Source: an uncultured Bacilli bacterium (GTDB lineage: Bacteria > Bacillota_I > Bacilli_A > RF39 > UBA660). Taken from it: 37,301 bases of DNA. The notes beneath the pieces are model-generated. The model had not been told where the DNA came from, did not search any database, and saw nothing but the letters and a program-made list of their open reading frames with translations. The stretch lies in contig CANRCV010000009.1 in NCBI GenBank assembly GCA_947629205.1, forward strand, positions 1-37,301, written 5' to 3'. Made by a program: the position numbers and the translations under genes. Positions 16,559-24,314 of the stretch are shown piece after piece; position 1 is the stretch's first letter; each line of letters begins with the position of its first letter.

Positions 16559-16767
16559 TATTCGTTACCTCCTGTTTCTTTATTTTCTCTTTCTTTTAAA
16601 ACAGTGAGCATTCTTGCAACATCTTTTCTAAGTTCTTTTAATTTAGAAGGTTTATCAAGTGAACCAGTTGCATTTTTTACTCTTAAATTTAATAATTCTT
16701 TTTTTGTTTCTTTTACTTTTTTAAGTATTTCTTCATCTTTTAATTTACGAATTTCACTAATCTTCAC
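16558..16767 (-). CDS. rpmC: 50S ribosomal protein L29
   Basis: L29, near the peptide exit tunnel (69 aa from the preferred start). The sequence [23 protein letters not shown] and [15 protein letters not shown] is clear. The ORF track begins at a GTG at 16776; the second GTG at 16767 gives MKISEIRK, matches relatives and has a GAGG at better spacing. The start lies inside the 3' end of rplP (11-bp overlap). Confidence 0.92.
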   Translation of the reverse strand: MKISEIRKLKDEEILKKVKETKKELLNLRVKNATGSLDKPSKLKELRKDVARMLTVLKERENKETGGNE

Positions 16768-17182
16768 TTGTAACACCCTCTTTCATTACAAATTTAGTTT
16801 TAATAGGTAGTTTATGAGAAGCAAGACGTAATGCCTCACGAGCAACCTCTTCACTAACTCCACTAATTTCAAACATAATTTTACCTTCTTTAACAACTGC
16901 TACATAATGTTCCACATTTCCTTTTCCTGTACCTTGACGTTGTTCTAGAGGTTTTCTTGTAATTGCTAAATGAGGGAAAATGTTAATATAGACTTTTCCT
17001 CCACGTTTCATATAACGAGTCATCGCAATACGAGCAGCTTCAATTTGTCTTGCCGTAATCCAATTTCCTTCTTTAGCCATAAGTCCATATTCACCAAAGT
17101 GAAGTGTGGTGTTTCCTTTAGCATGTCCATCGTATGTTAATCGATGTGGTTTTCTATATTTCGTTCTTTTTGGCATCAACAT
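16757..17182 (-). CDS. rplP: 50S ribosomal protein L16
   Basis: L16, which positions A-site tRNA (141 aa). [14 protein letters not shown] is the standard N-terminus, so the ATG at 17182 is chosen over the upstream GTG in the ORF track. [24 protein letters not shown] and the [19 protein letters not shown] region follow. It overlaps the 3' end of rpsC by 29 bp. Confidence 0.97.
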   Translation of the reverse strand: MLMPKRTKYRKPHRLTYDGHAKGNTTLHFGEYGLMAKEGNWITARQIEAARIAMTRYMKRGGKVYINIFPHLAITRKPLEQRQGTGKGNVEHYVAVVKEGKIMFEISGVSEEVAREALRLASHKLPIKTKFVMKEGVTSED

Positions 17183-17840
17183 TTTGAACACTCTCCTTTT
17201 TTACTGATTTTTTAGGAAGTATTTCACCTTTATAAATCCAAACTTTAACACCGATTTTTCCATAAGTTGTATCTGCTTCACTATGGGCATAATCAATATC
17301 AGCTCTTAAAGTATGTAGAGGAACAGTTCCTTCTACATAGAATTCTGTTCTTGCCATTTCAGCACCAGCAAGTCTTCCAGAAACCATGGTTTTAATACCT
17401 TTAGCTCCAGCTTTCATTGTATTTCTTAAAGCTCTTTTTTGTGCACTTCTAAATGGAGCACGATTGGCAATTTGACTTGCAATATTATCTGCAACTAATT
17501 TTGCCACTAAATCTGGATTTTTTACCTCTACGATATTAATGTATACTTCTTCATTTGCATATTTTGACAAAGATTTACGAAGACGTTCAATATCTTCTCC
17601 ACCACGTCCAATAATAACACCTGGTTTTGCAGTATGAATCGTCACCTCACATTTATCTTTTTTTCTTTCAATGGTAACAGAGGCAACAGCGGCATCCTTT
17701 AGGTTTTTTTGAATATATTCACGAATTTTAATATCTTTATTTAAAGTAGTACCAAATTCGCTTTTTTTACTATACCATTTAGATTCCCAATCTTTATTGA
17801 CTCCAAGTCTATATCCTATTGGATTTACTTTTTGTCCCAT
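17154..17840 (-). CDS. rpsC: 30S ribosomal protein S3
   Basis: S3, at the mRNA entry site (228 aa). [20 protein letters not shown] at the start, KH-type [18 protein letters not shown], then [31 protein letters not shown]. The C-terminal end is a short charged tail that overlaps rplP. AGGAGGC precedes the start. Confidence 0.98.
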   Translation of the reverse strand: MGQKVNPIGYRLGVNKDWESKWYSKKSEFGTTLNKDIKIREYIQKNLKDAAVASVTIERKKDKCEVTIHTAKPGVIIGRGGEDIERLRKSLSKYANEEVYINIVEVKNPDLVAKLVADNIASQIANRAPFRSAQKRALRNTMKAGAKGIKTMVSGRLAGAEMARTEFYVEGTVPLHTLRADIDYAHSEADTTYGKIGVKVWIYKGEILPKKSVKKESVQNVDAKKNEI

Positions 17841-18185
17841 CTATTTTGCCTCCTTTCCGTCACTTACTTTAACTGTAATATGACTTGTTCTTTTATCTCG
17901 TCTATCTACATTTCCACGACTTGCAAATTTAATTCTTTTATATACAGGACCTGGATTAATGTAGCATTCACTTATAAATAAATCTTGTTCATTTGCTCCA
18001 GCATTATTGACTGCATTTGCAACAGCACTTTTAAGTACTTTCATAATAAGACGACTTGCTTTTGTATTCGTAGTTTCTAATATTCCTTCAGCAGTTAAAA
18101 CATCTTTTCCTCGAATAAGATCAAGTGTCATTCTTGCTTTTCTTGGTGCAATTATTGCACTTTTATGTATTGCATAACTTTCCAT
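17841..18185 (-). CDS. rplV: 50S ribosomal protein L22
   Basis: L22, whose long loop lines the exit tunnel (114 aa). Recognised by SAIIAPRKARMTLDLIRGKDV, SAVANAVNNAGANEQDLFI and the beta-hairpin RIKFASRGNVDRRDKRTSHITV. Normal length, with AGGAGG upstream of the start. Confidence 0.98.
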   Translation of the reverse strand: MESYAIHKSAIIAPRKARMTLDLIRGKDVLTAEGILETTNTKASRLIMKVLKSAVANAVNNAGANEQDLFISECYINPGPVYKRIKFASRGNVDRRDKRTSHITVKVSDGKEAK

Positions 18186-18196
18186 TTATAAGCCTC

Positions 18197-18460
18197 CTAC
18201 TTTTGTCCTGCGTGTCCACCAAATTTACGAGTTAAAGCAAACTCTCCTAATTTGTGTCCTACCATTTCTTCTGTTACATATACAGGAATAAATTCTTTCC
18301 CATTATGTACAGCAAATGTATGTCCTACAAAATCTGGAAATATTGTGGAACGACGAGAATAAGTTTTAATTACTTCTTTTTTATTATTACTATTTAATTC
18401 TTGGACTTTTTTAAGTAATCTATCAAAAACGTATGGTCCTTTTTTTAAACTTCTTGCCAT
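18197..18460 (-). CDS. rpsS: 30S ribosomal protein S19
   Basis: S19 of the small-subunit head (87 aa). [34 protein letters not shown], and [21 protein letters not shown] are diagnostic. It lies between rplB and rplV. Confidence 0.98.
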   Translation of the reverse strand: MARSLKKGPYVFDRLLKKVQELNSNNKKEVIKTYSRRSTIFPDFVGHTFAVHNGKEFIPVYVTEEMVGHKLGEFALTRKFGGHAGQK

Positions 18461-18469
18461 AGTACCCTC

Positions 18470-19300
18470 CTACTTTTTCTTTCTACTAACAATAAGTTTG
18501 TTAGAAGCCTTTTTATTTTTTCTTGTTTTATATCCAAGTGCAGGTTTACCCCAAGGAGTAACTGGTGTTTTTCTACCAATAGGAGCACGTCCTTCTCCAC
18601 CACCATGAGGGTGATCGTTAGGGTTCATTACACTACCACGGTTGGTAGGTTTAATTCCCATATGTCTTTTTCTTCCGGCTTTACCAACATTCACAAGTTC
18701 ATAATCTTCATTACCAACAACACCAATCGTTGCCATACAAGTTCCTAGAACTTTTCTTGTTTCACCAGATTGAAGTCTTATTAATACATATTTTCCTTCA
18801 CGACCAAGTATTTGAGCAGAAGCTCCAGCACTACGACATAATTCTGCACCTTTACCAGGTTTTAATTCAATACAATGAATAACGGTACCAACAGGAATGC
18901 TTTGTAAAGGTAGAGCATTACCAACTTTAATATCTGCTGTATCCCCACTTTCAATAATCATTCCTACTTTTAAATCTTTTGGAGCAATAATATACCTTTT
19001 TTCTCCATCTTTATATGAAATTAATGCAATATTGGCACTACGATTTGGATCGTATTCAATAGAGGAAACACGTCCAGGAACTCCAGCTTTATTTCTTTTA
19101 AAATCAATTAAACGATATCTTTGCTTAGCTCCTCCACCAATATGACGAACAGTTAATTTTCCTTGATTATTTCTTCCACCGGTTTTTGTTTTTTTAACAG
19201 TTAATGTTTTAAGAGGTTTTTTACTTGTTAAATCTTCATTTGCAAGTGTAGTCATTCCCCTACGACCATTGGTCGTTGGTTTATAATTTTTTATTGCCAT
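18470..19300 (-). CDS. rplB: 50S ribosomal protein L2
   Basis: L2, essential for subunit association and peptidyl transferase integrity (276 aa). [35 protein letters not shown] and the universally conserved [19 protein letters not shown] loop with its key His are all present. AGGAGG precedes the ATG. Confidence 0.98.
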   Translation of the reverse strand: MAIKNYKPTTNGRRGMTTLANEDLTSKKPLKTLTVKKTKTGGRNNQGKLTVRHIGGGAKQRYRLIDFKRNKAGVPGRVSSIEYDPNRSANIALISYKDGEKRYIIAPKDLKVGMIIESGDTADIKVGNALPLQSIPVGTVIHCIELKPGKGAELCRSAGASAQILGREGKYVLIRLQSGETRKVLGTCMATIGVVGNEDYELVNVGKAGRKRHMGIKPTNRGSVMNPNDHPHGGGEGRAPIGRKTPVTPWGKPALGYKTRKNKKASNKLIVSRKKK

Positions 19301-19312
19301 TTTTAATTCCTC

Positions 19313-19585
19313 CTATAAATCTATCGTTTCGCCACTTTTAAGTGTTACGATAGCTTTCTTATAAACTTTAGTTTTACCAGTGTATTTTCCAACTCTTCTA
19401 TCTTTTGGTTTCGTTATTAATGTATTAATTTTTTCTACATGTACACCAAATTGTTCTTCAATTGTCTTTTTAATTTGTGTTTTACTTGCTCTTTTATCTA
19501 CTTTAAAAGTATAAATTCCATTTTGAGCATTCATGGCACTTTTTTCTGTAACAACTGGTGCAAAAATAATATCGGGGTTAGTCAT
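19313..19585 (-). CDS. rplW: 50S ribosomal protein L23
   Basis: L23, the docking site for trigger factor and SRP at the exit tunnel (90 aa). Seen as IIFAPVVTEKSA, YTFKVDKRASKTQIKKTIEEQFGV and VGKYTGKTKVYKKAIVTLK. Its start overlaps the rplD stop by 8 bp. Confidence 0.97.
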   Translation of the reverse strand: MTNPDIIFAPVVTEKSAMNAQNGIYTFKVDKRASKTQIKKTIEEQFGVHVEKINTLITKPKDRRVGKYTGKTKVYKKAIVTLKSGETIDL

Positions 19586-20207
19586 TTTTTAGTACCTCCT
19601 CAATGTAATTTATAGCAGCTTCATCACATACTAAACAATCAGCATTACAAATATCATAACAATTGATTTCATCAGCAAGAATTGCATAAGTATAACCTAA
19701 ATTTCTGGTTGCCATATAAAGATTTTCACAATCTTCTTTCGTTACAAATAATACCTTTCCTGCTAATTTTAATGTATCTAATAAAGCTTTTATATCTTTT
19801 GTTTTTAAACTATCTAAGTTTAAATTATCAATCACAACTAATTCTTTACCAGTAAATTTATACGTAAGAGCACTTTTTAAAGCAAGAACTCTTTCCTTTT
19901 TATTTATTTTAAATGTATAATTTCTTGGAAGAACCCCTAAAGCAATTCCTCCACCTCTCCATACTGGTGAACGATTAGATCCAGCTCTGGCACGTCCAGT
20001 ACCTTTTTGTTTATAAGGTTTTCTTCCACCACCAGAAACCTCTGCTCTCGTTTTTGTCTTTGCTGTTCCTTGACGAGTTGCAGCAAGTTGTAAACGAATC
20101 ATTTTCTTTAAACAATCATCATTAGTTTCAATTTTCCATATAGAATCACTTAGAGTGATATCTTTAAGTTTTTCACCTTTAGTATTTTTAAGTTCAACTT
20201 TTGCCAT
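19578..20207 (-). CDS. rplD: 50S ribosomal protein L4
   Basis: L4, whose loop reaches the exit tunnel (209 aa). The loop AATRQGTAKTKTRAEVSGGGRKPYKQKGTGRARAG is split here only by convention and matches the family; VWRGGGIALG follows. The C-terminal domain is divergent and carries three closely spaced Cys (YDICNADCLVCDE). In Gammaproteobacteria L4 autoregulates the S10 operon; not assumed here. GGAGGG precedes the start. Confidence 0.97.
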   Translation of the reverse strand: MAKVELKNTKGEKLKDITLSDSIWKIETNDDCLKKMIRLQLAATRQGTAKTKTRAEVSGGGRKPYKQKGTGRARAGSNRSPVWRGGGIALGVLPRNYTFKINKKERVLALKSALTYKFTGKELVVIDNLNLDSLKTKDIKALLDTLKLAGKVLFVTKEDCENLYMATRNLGYTYAILADEINCYDICNADCLVCDEAAINYIEEVLKND

Positions 20208-20229
20208 ACTTTATCCCTCCAATAGTGTC

Positions 20230-21087
20230 CTAATTTTCTTCTTCTACTACTTCTTCAGTAGTTTCATTATTTTCTTCTTCTTTATTTTCTTCTGCTACTT
20301 CATTACTTTCTTCAACTGTTTCTACAGTTTCTTCTGTACTCACTGTATTTTCTTCTTCAACTGTTTTTACATCCTCAACAGTTTCTTCTACAGTTTCAGT
20401 GTTTTCTACAGTATCCACAACCGTTTCTTCTACATAAGAAAGTACTTCAAAATCACTTTTCTTTTTATTATTTTTAATAGCAGATTTAATTAAAACTAAT
20501 GAATTTTTAGGTCCAGGTACATTTCCACTTATCAAAATGTAATTTTCTTCGGCATTGACCTCAATAATTTGTAAATTTTGAATCGTAATGGTTTCATTAC
20601 CCATATGTCCTGGTAATTTTTTACCCTTTAATACTCTTTTTGGTAACATCGTACCTAAAGATCCTGGTCCTCTATGATAATGTGATCCATGAGCCATAGG
20701 TCCACGACTTTGATTGTATCTTTTAATAACACCTTCAAAACCTTTTCCTTTAGATGTACCAGTTACATCCACAATTTCTCCAGCTTCAAAAACATCCGCT
20801 TTTAAAATTTGTCCTTGTGTGTACTCTCCATCTACATTTCTTAATTCTTTTAAGAAGCGCTTAGGGGTAGTACTTGCTTTTTTTGCATGTCCAATTTCTT
20901 GTTTGGTTGCATTTTTTTCTTTTTTGTCTACTACGCCAAGTTGAATGGCATTATAACCATCTGTATCCATTGTTTTTACTTGCATTACTACATTTGGAGT
21001 AATTTCAACAACAGTTACAGGAATCAATTTACCTTCTTTAGTAAAGACTTGTGTCATTCCAACTTTACGTCCTAAGATTCCTTTCAT
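20230..21087 (-). CDS. rplC: 50S ribosomal protein L3 with an acidic C-terminal tail
   Basis: L3, an early assembly protein near the peptidyl transferase centre (285 aa; about 210 expected). The core is normal: [49 protein letters not shown] and [15 protein letters not shown]. After residue ~210 it continues for 75 residues of almost pure Glu/Thr/Val/Asn with no Lys-rich balance (for example [15 protein letters not shown]). The DNA of the tail (20233-20457) is low-complexity and internally repetitive. AAAGGAAT supports the start. Confidence 0.96.
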   Translation of the reverse strand: MKGILGRKVGMTQVFTKEGKLIPVTVVEITPNVVMQVKTMDTDGYNAIQLGVVDKKEKNATKQEIGHAKKASTTPKRFLKELRNVDGEYTQGQILKADVFEAGEIVDVTGTSKGKGFEGVIKRYNQSRGPMAHGSHYHRGPGSLGTMLPKRVLKGKKLPGHMGNETITIQNLQIIEVNAEENYILISGNVPGPKNSLVLIKSAIKNNKKKSDFEVLSYVEETVVDTVENTETVEETVEDVKTVEEENTVSTEETVETVEESNEVAEENKEEENNETTEEVVEEEN

Positions 21088-21107
21088 ATTTTTAATTCCT
21101 TTCTTTT

Positions 21108-21416
21108 TTATAATTTAATATCGATGTCTACACCACTTGGAATATCTAAGTGTGTTAAAGCATCAACAATTTCTTTACTAGGATCTAAGATATCAATAAG
21201 TCTTTTATGCGTACGACTTTCAAATTGTTCTCTTGAATCCTTGTATTTGTGAACTGCTCTTAATACAGTAACTTTCTCAATTTCCGTTGGAAGGGGAATT
21301 GGTCCACTTACTTTTCCTCCAAGTCTTTTCACCGTTTCGACGATTTTAACTGCAGCTAAATCTAATGTTTTATTATCAAAAGCTCTTAAGTTAATTCGTA
21401 CTTTGTTTTTTGACAT
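21108..21416 (-). CDS. rpsJ: 30S ribosomal protein S10
   Basis: S10 of the small-subunit head and partner of NusB in antitermination (102 aa). Recognised by [45 protein letters not shown] and [12 protein letters not shown]. First gene of the ribosomal supercluster. AAAGGAGG lies upstream of the ATG after a long leader. Confidence 0.98.
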   Translation of the reverse strand: MSKNKVRINLRAFDNKTLDLAAVKIVETVKRLGGKVSGPIPLPTEIEKVTVLRAVHKYKDSREQFESRTHKRLIDILDPSKEIVDALTHLDIPSGVDIDIKL

Positions 21417-21543
21417 TTACATGTCCTCCTTTCGCCTATATCGAGTATAGACTAGCTCCGTACAAATTCCCTGAATTCTAAATTTTGTTTTAACAACTCA
21501 ACCTAGTGTATCAGCAACCTCGCACATCCAAGCCGTCATACGA
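21417..21543 (-). promoter_or_regulatory. S10 operon 5' leader
   Basis: About 125 nt of untranslated leader between the predicted transcription start and rpsJ. A 7-bp hairpin (GTCTATA/TATAGGC, loop CTCGA) sits just upstream of the AAAGGAGG. A 13-codon ORF (ATGACGGCTTGG... to TGA) lies near the 5' end but has no obvious ribosome-binding site. The block TTTGTACGGAGCTAGTCTA resembles what I recall upstream of rpsJ in other Bacilli; not verified. A ribosomal-protein autoregulatory role is possible. Confidence 0.5.
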
Positions 21544-21548
21544 AATCA

Positions 21549-21577
21549 ATTATAGCAATATATTATATGAAAATCAA
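21549..21577 (-). promoter_or_regulatory. Promoter of the S10-spc-alpha supercluster
   Basis: Minus-strand TTGATT (21572-21577), 17-bp spacer, consensus TATAAT preceded by GC (21549-21554). It lies between the upstream module's terminator and the leader. No other strong promoter was noticed inside the 14-kb cluster. Confidence 0.85.
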
Positions 21578-21598
21578 GTATAAATTTGCACAAATACC

Positions 21599-21627
21599 CA
21601 AAAAAAGAAGAGGCATCCACTCTTCTT
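21599..21627 (-). terminator. Terminator of pilin module B
   Basis: Minus-strand 8-bp stem AAGAAGAG/CTCTTCTT with loop TGGATGC followed by seven U. It lies about 25 bp after the stop of the small membrane protein and just upstream of the S10 promoter. Confidence 0.9.
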
Positions 21628-21651
21628 ATTGTTTTTTTGTTAATAAATAGA

Positions 21652-22143
21652 TTAATCTTGATCTTCCGCTGTAAGATTTATTTTTTGACAAGTATAACCA
21701 GATTGTTCTAATTCATGTAAATAACTTTCTTCATAATATTCATAATTTCCTTGTATTGTACTTAATGTATAAGAAAGACTTAAGGTACTATTATCTTGTA
21801 CAATATTTTCAGGTATCCAGTTTAATTCATTTGTTACATAAGAATAGTAATAATTTAAATCATTCAAGTTTTTAAAATAACATGTTTGTCTATAAATATC
21901 TGGAGAAATAGCATTGTCCGTTCCAATATAAAATGAATAATCTTCTACAATTCGATATGAAAGGTTAGCAGCTTCATAAACATAATCTCCTTCTTTAGAA
22001 CAAGATATTCTCTCCGTAACAGTAGAATCGGTTGGAAGATTATTTTTTACTTTCTTATCTTTTTTTTGCCATATAAGTACCCCTTCAACTAAAAGGACAA
22101 AGATTAGTAACAGTATTAAAATCAAAATAGTACGTTTTTTCAT
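21652..22143 (-). CDS. Small membrane-anchored protein, module B partner
   Basis: A 163-aa protein with no family I recognise. A basic start and one hydrophobic helix (residues ~4-25) are followed by a Lys-rich stretch and an extracellular domain of about 130 residues with three Cys (ISCSK, QTCYF, YTCQK) and many aromatic residues. It is a paralogue of the 23781-24290 product: both share PTDST, a RISCSK segment, a Y-FY motif, and an N-L-N-D-L-N-YY segment, but are otherwise divergent. The ORF track begins 7 codons early; the ATG at 22143 has GAGGTG upstream. It follows the pilin-like gene by 8 bp, so the two are probably co-expressed and may act together. Confidence 0.75.
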   Translation of the reverse strand: MKKRTILILILLLIFVLLVEGVLIWQKKDKKVKNNLPTDSTVTERISCSKEGDYVYEAANLSYRIVEDYSFYIGTDNAISPDIYRQTCYFKNLNDLNYYYSYVTNELNWIPENIVQDNSTLSLSYTLSTIQGNYEYYEESYLHELEQSGYTCQKINLTAEDQD

Positions 22144-22151
22144 TTCACACC

Positions 22152-23681
22152 TCACCAACCACATCCATTAGGACAAGGTCCACAACGCTCACAGCAATGG
22201 TTTTTAGCATAAGATTGTCCAGGTTGACAGGAACCATAACATGCTGAATTTTTAGAACCAGGAGTTTGTTCACAACAAGAACATGTACTAGAACCTCCGC
22301 CGCCTCCACCGGAACTTTCACATGGGCTAGTATGGCAAGAGGTTGACTCTGATCTGGATCCACAAGTAAAGCCACTACCAAATGTACTATAGTAGGTTAT
22401 GGTTCTTGATTTTGATCCTCCTCCACAAGATTTACTACAACTTCCCCATGAGCCATAGCTTTCACGATAAGAGGTACATTTATCTACATAAACATCAACA
22501 TCTTTATTACAAGTCGTTTTATTTCCAGCTTTGTCTTCGATATCATAATTCCAATTATCAGTTTTGGTATTACTATTATAAATTTTCGTTATTTCGTTTT
22601 GTAATACACATCCACTTTCCTCATCCTTACATGCAAGAGTGATAGTTCGATCACTTTTGGTCCATGTTGTAGATTCTCCCGTCCAAATACATTCTGGTGC
22701 CGTTTTATCTACTTTTTCTATTTTTATTTCTTTACTACTTATATCTTCAGCATAATTTCCAGCTTTATCTTTTACACAGATATAATAAGTTCCATTATCA
22801 AGAGTGGTTTCATAATTATTGCTATCTTGTTCAATATAGACAACTTTAGTACAATCACTATCTTTTCCTATATAATATCCACCGATTCCAGAACCATTTC
22901 CATCACTTGCTGTTGCACTTACTTTTTTATCAGTATTGGTCCATTCATGTTCTTTTTCGATTTGTACCTCATAAATAACCGGTTTTTGTTTATCAATTCT
23001 TACCCAAACACTGGCTTGGTAACTTACTCCACCGTCTGTTTCTACTATAACAGTATAGTTGGTATTAATAATTTGTTCCGCACTAACTAAGTATTCATCT
23101 TTATTTGTAGTATCTCTTGAAACATTAGATTGCCATGTAATCGTTTTAATGGATTCGTTTTTTAAATCTTCATTTAACACTGCTTTTAAAATTACATTTT
23201 TATTGGTCCAACTATTATTTTCTATTTTATTTCCTTTCGTAACATTATCATTTGTTTCATAAACCTCTATATTTAAATTTAAATTTTTAATAGTTAAATT
23301 GCTTACTTCGCATTCTTCTTCATTAGAATATCTTCCATACAAATTATCGTTATCCCTCTCAATATTAACGATATGACAATTTAGGTTTTCTCTAGTAATA
23401 GGATTATAAACATTCCCTTCTTCATCATCAGCATCAATATATCCTTCTTTTACTAAAGTATCTACATTGGTAAGAAGATTTCCTGTATCAGTAGCATAAT
23501 TCGCAGCTTTAGATTCAATATAACTGATTAAGTTTTCATAAGCTTTTTCTTTTAAATTTTTTTGGATAGCATTATAACCACTCATCGCTATAGTGGTTAT
23601 AATAGCAAGTAAAACAATAACTGCTAATAATTCTACTATCGTAAACCCTCTTTGTTTGATTTTCATAATTATTTTTCTCAT
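22152..23681 (-). CDS. Type IV pilin-like protein with Ig-like and thrombospondin type 1 domains (module B)
   Basis: Predicted prepilin of 509 aa. The prepilin signal is KQRG-FTIVELLAVIVLL, cleaved after Gly with Glu at mature position 5. A pilin-like head follows to about residue 130. Then come two or three Ig-like repeats (VRIDKQKPVIYEV; SDGNGSGIGGYYIG; YICVKDKAGNY; EDKAGNKTTC) and a thrombospondin type 1-like domain (YGSWGSCSKSCGGG ... CGSRSESTSCHTSPC). The protein ends with a Gly/Ser linker and a Cys-rich tail with ten or more Cys. The ATG at 23681 has AGGAAAG at good distance; the ORF track extends 19 codons further. Minor pilin or surface adhesin is the best inference. No pilus assembly ATPase, PilC or prepilin peptidase is in the window. 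Confidence 0.8.
   Translation of the reverse strand: MRKIIMKIKQRGFTIVELLAVIVLLAIITTIAMSGYNAIQKNLKEKAYENLISYIESKAANYATDTGNLLTNVDTLVKEGYIDADDEEGNVYNPITRENLNCHIVNIERDNDNLYGRYSNEEECEVSNLTIKNLNLNIEVYETNDNVTKGNKIENNSWTNKNVILKAVLNEDLKNESIKTITWQSNVSRDTTNKDEYLVSAEQIINTNYTVIVETDGGVSYQASVWVRIDKQKPVIYEVQIEKEHEWTNTDKKVSATASDGNGSGIGGYYIGKDSDCTKVVYIEQDSNNYETTLDNGTYYICVKDKAGNYAEDISSKEIKIEKVDKTAPECIWTGESTTWTKSDRTITLACKDEESGCVLQNEITKIYNSNTKTDNWNYDIEDKAGNKTTCNKDVDVYVDKCTSYRESYGSWGSCSKSCGGGSKSRTITYYSTFGSGFTCGSRSESTSCHTSPCESSGGGGGGSSTCSCCEQTPGSKNSACYGSCQPGQSYAKNHCCERCGPCPNGCGW
22315..23666 (-). repeat. Tandem duplication copy B (stalk coding region)
   Basis: This 1352-bp segment, from the prepilin start codon region to the end of the thrombospondin-like domain, is colinear with 24481-25832 at an offset of 2166 bp with no net length change and long identical stretches. 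Similarity stops abruptly at the lower coordinate, where the tail-coding sequences differ. Confidence 0.85.
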
Positions 23682-23709
23682 TTCTTTCTTTCCTATTCTT
23701 CTACATTTG

Positions 23710-23738
23710 ATTATAACTATAGAATAAATAAGTGTCAA
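23710..23738 (-). promoter_or_regulatory. Perfect consensus promoter of pilin module B
   Basis: Minus-strand TTGACA (23733-23738), 17-bp spacer, TATAAT (23710-23715). The -35 starts right after the U-run of the preceding terminator. Confidence 0.92.
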
Positions 23739-23739
23739 T

Positions 23740-23778
23740 TAAAAAAAAGAAAATAATCTTTTAAGACTACTTTCTTCT
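23740..23778 (-). terminator. Terminator of pilin module A
   Basis: Minus-strand stem AAAGTAGTCTT/AAGATTATTTT (11 bp with two G-U pairs) followed by CTTTTTTTT. It lies immediately after the stop of the module A small protein and touches the -35 of module B. Confidence 0.75.
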
Positions 23779-23780
23779 AA

Positions 23781-24290
23781 TTAATCATCTACAGGTATTT
23801 CTGTTTCATCACATTGATATTCCATTGCTCTTTTTAATTGTTCAACATATGCATCACTATATTCTTTTATATCTCCTTGTAAATTTCTTACATAACGGAC
23901 AATTGTTAAATCTTCTTCATTTTTTTGATAATTTGGATCCGTTAAACTTATATCCCATTTATTAGCCATAGAAACATAATAAGTATTTAAATCATTTAGA
24001 TTTGAAAAATAATAAGTCATGGCATATATATCTGGAACAAGTTTATTATTACTATCTACATAAAAAGCATAATCGCTAGTAAAATTGAAAGTAATATTGG
24101 TATCTTCATCTACTATGTTATCTAAATGTTTAGAGCAAGAAATTCTTTTTACTAATTCTGTAGAATCTGTAGGATTTGAATTTTCAATAGTTTTTTCTTC
24201 TTTCTTATTAAAATGCGAGAAAAGAATTTCTCCAAAAACAATACATAGAATAAGAAAAATAGAAATAATGATAATTTTATTTTTTTTCAT
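23781..24290 (-). CDS. Small membrane-anchored protein, module A partner
   Basis: A 169-aa paralogue of the 21652-22143 product. One N-terminal transmembrane helix (residues ~5-25), a charged linker (NKKEEKTIENSNPTDST), then an ectodomain with RISCSK, FYVDSNNKLVPDIY, NLNDLNTYY and a late Cys (YQCDE). Overall it is much less similar to its paralogue than the two neighbouring pilin-like stalks are to each other. AAGGAG lies 11 bases before the ATG. It follows the pilin-like gene by 24 bp. Function unknown; a partner, chaperone or anchor of the pilin-like protein is inferred from the repeated pairing. Confidence 0.75.
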   Translation of the reverse strand: MKKNKIIIISIFLILCIVFGEILFSHFNKKEEKTIENSNPTDSTELVKRISCSKHLDNIVDEDTNITFNFTSDYAFYVDSNNKLVPDIYAMTYYFSNLNDLNTYYVSMANKWDISLTDPNYQKNEEDLTIVRYVRNLQGDIKEYSDAYVEQLKRAMEYQCDETEIPVDD

Positions 24291-24314
24291 TTCAATAATA
24301 TCTCCTTATAACTA

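Noticed and set aside
22145-22381. 78-aa minus-strand ORF, and the similar 24287-24547 ORF, in the tail of the pilin-like genes
   Set aside because: Both are out-of-frame shadows of the Gly/Ser/Cys-rich coding tails, with repetitive Val/Ala/Glu translation and no ribosome-binding site.
22382-22642. Plus-strand ORFs 22382-22642 and 24548-24808 that look conserved between the two copies
   Set aside because: Their similarity follows from the duplication of the opposite-strand genes; composition (Tyr/His/Phe-rich) is typical of antisense shadows.
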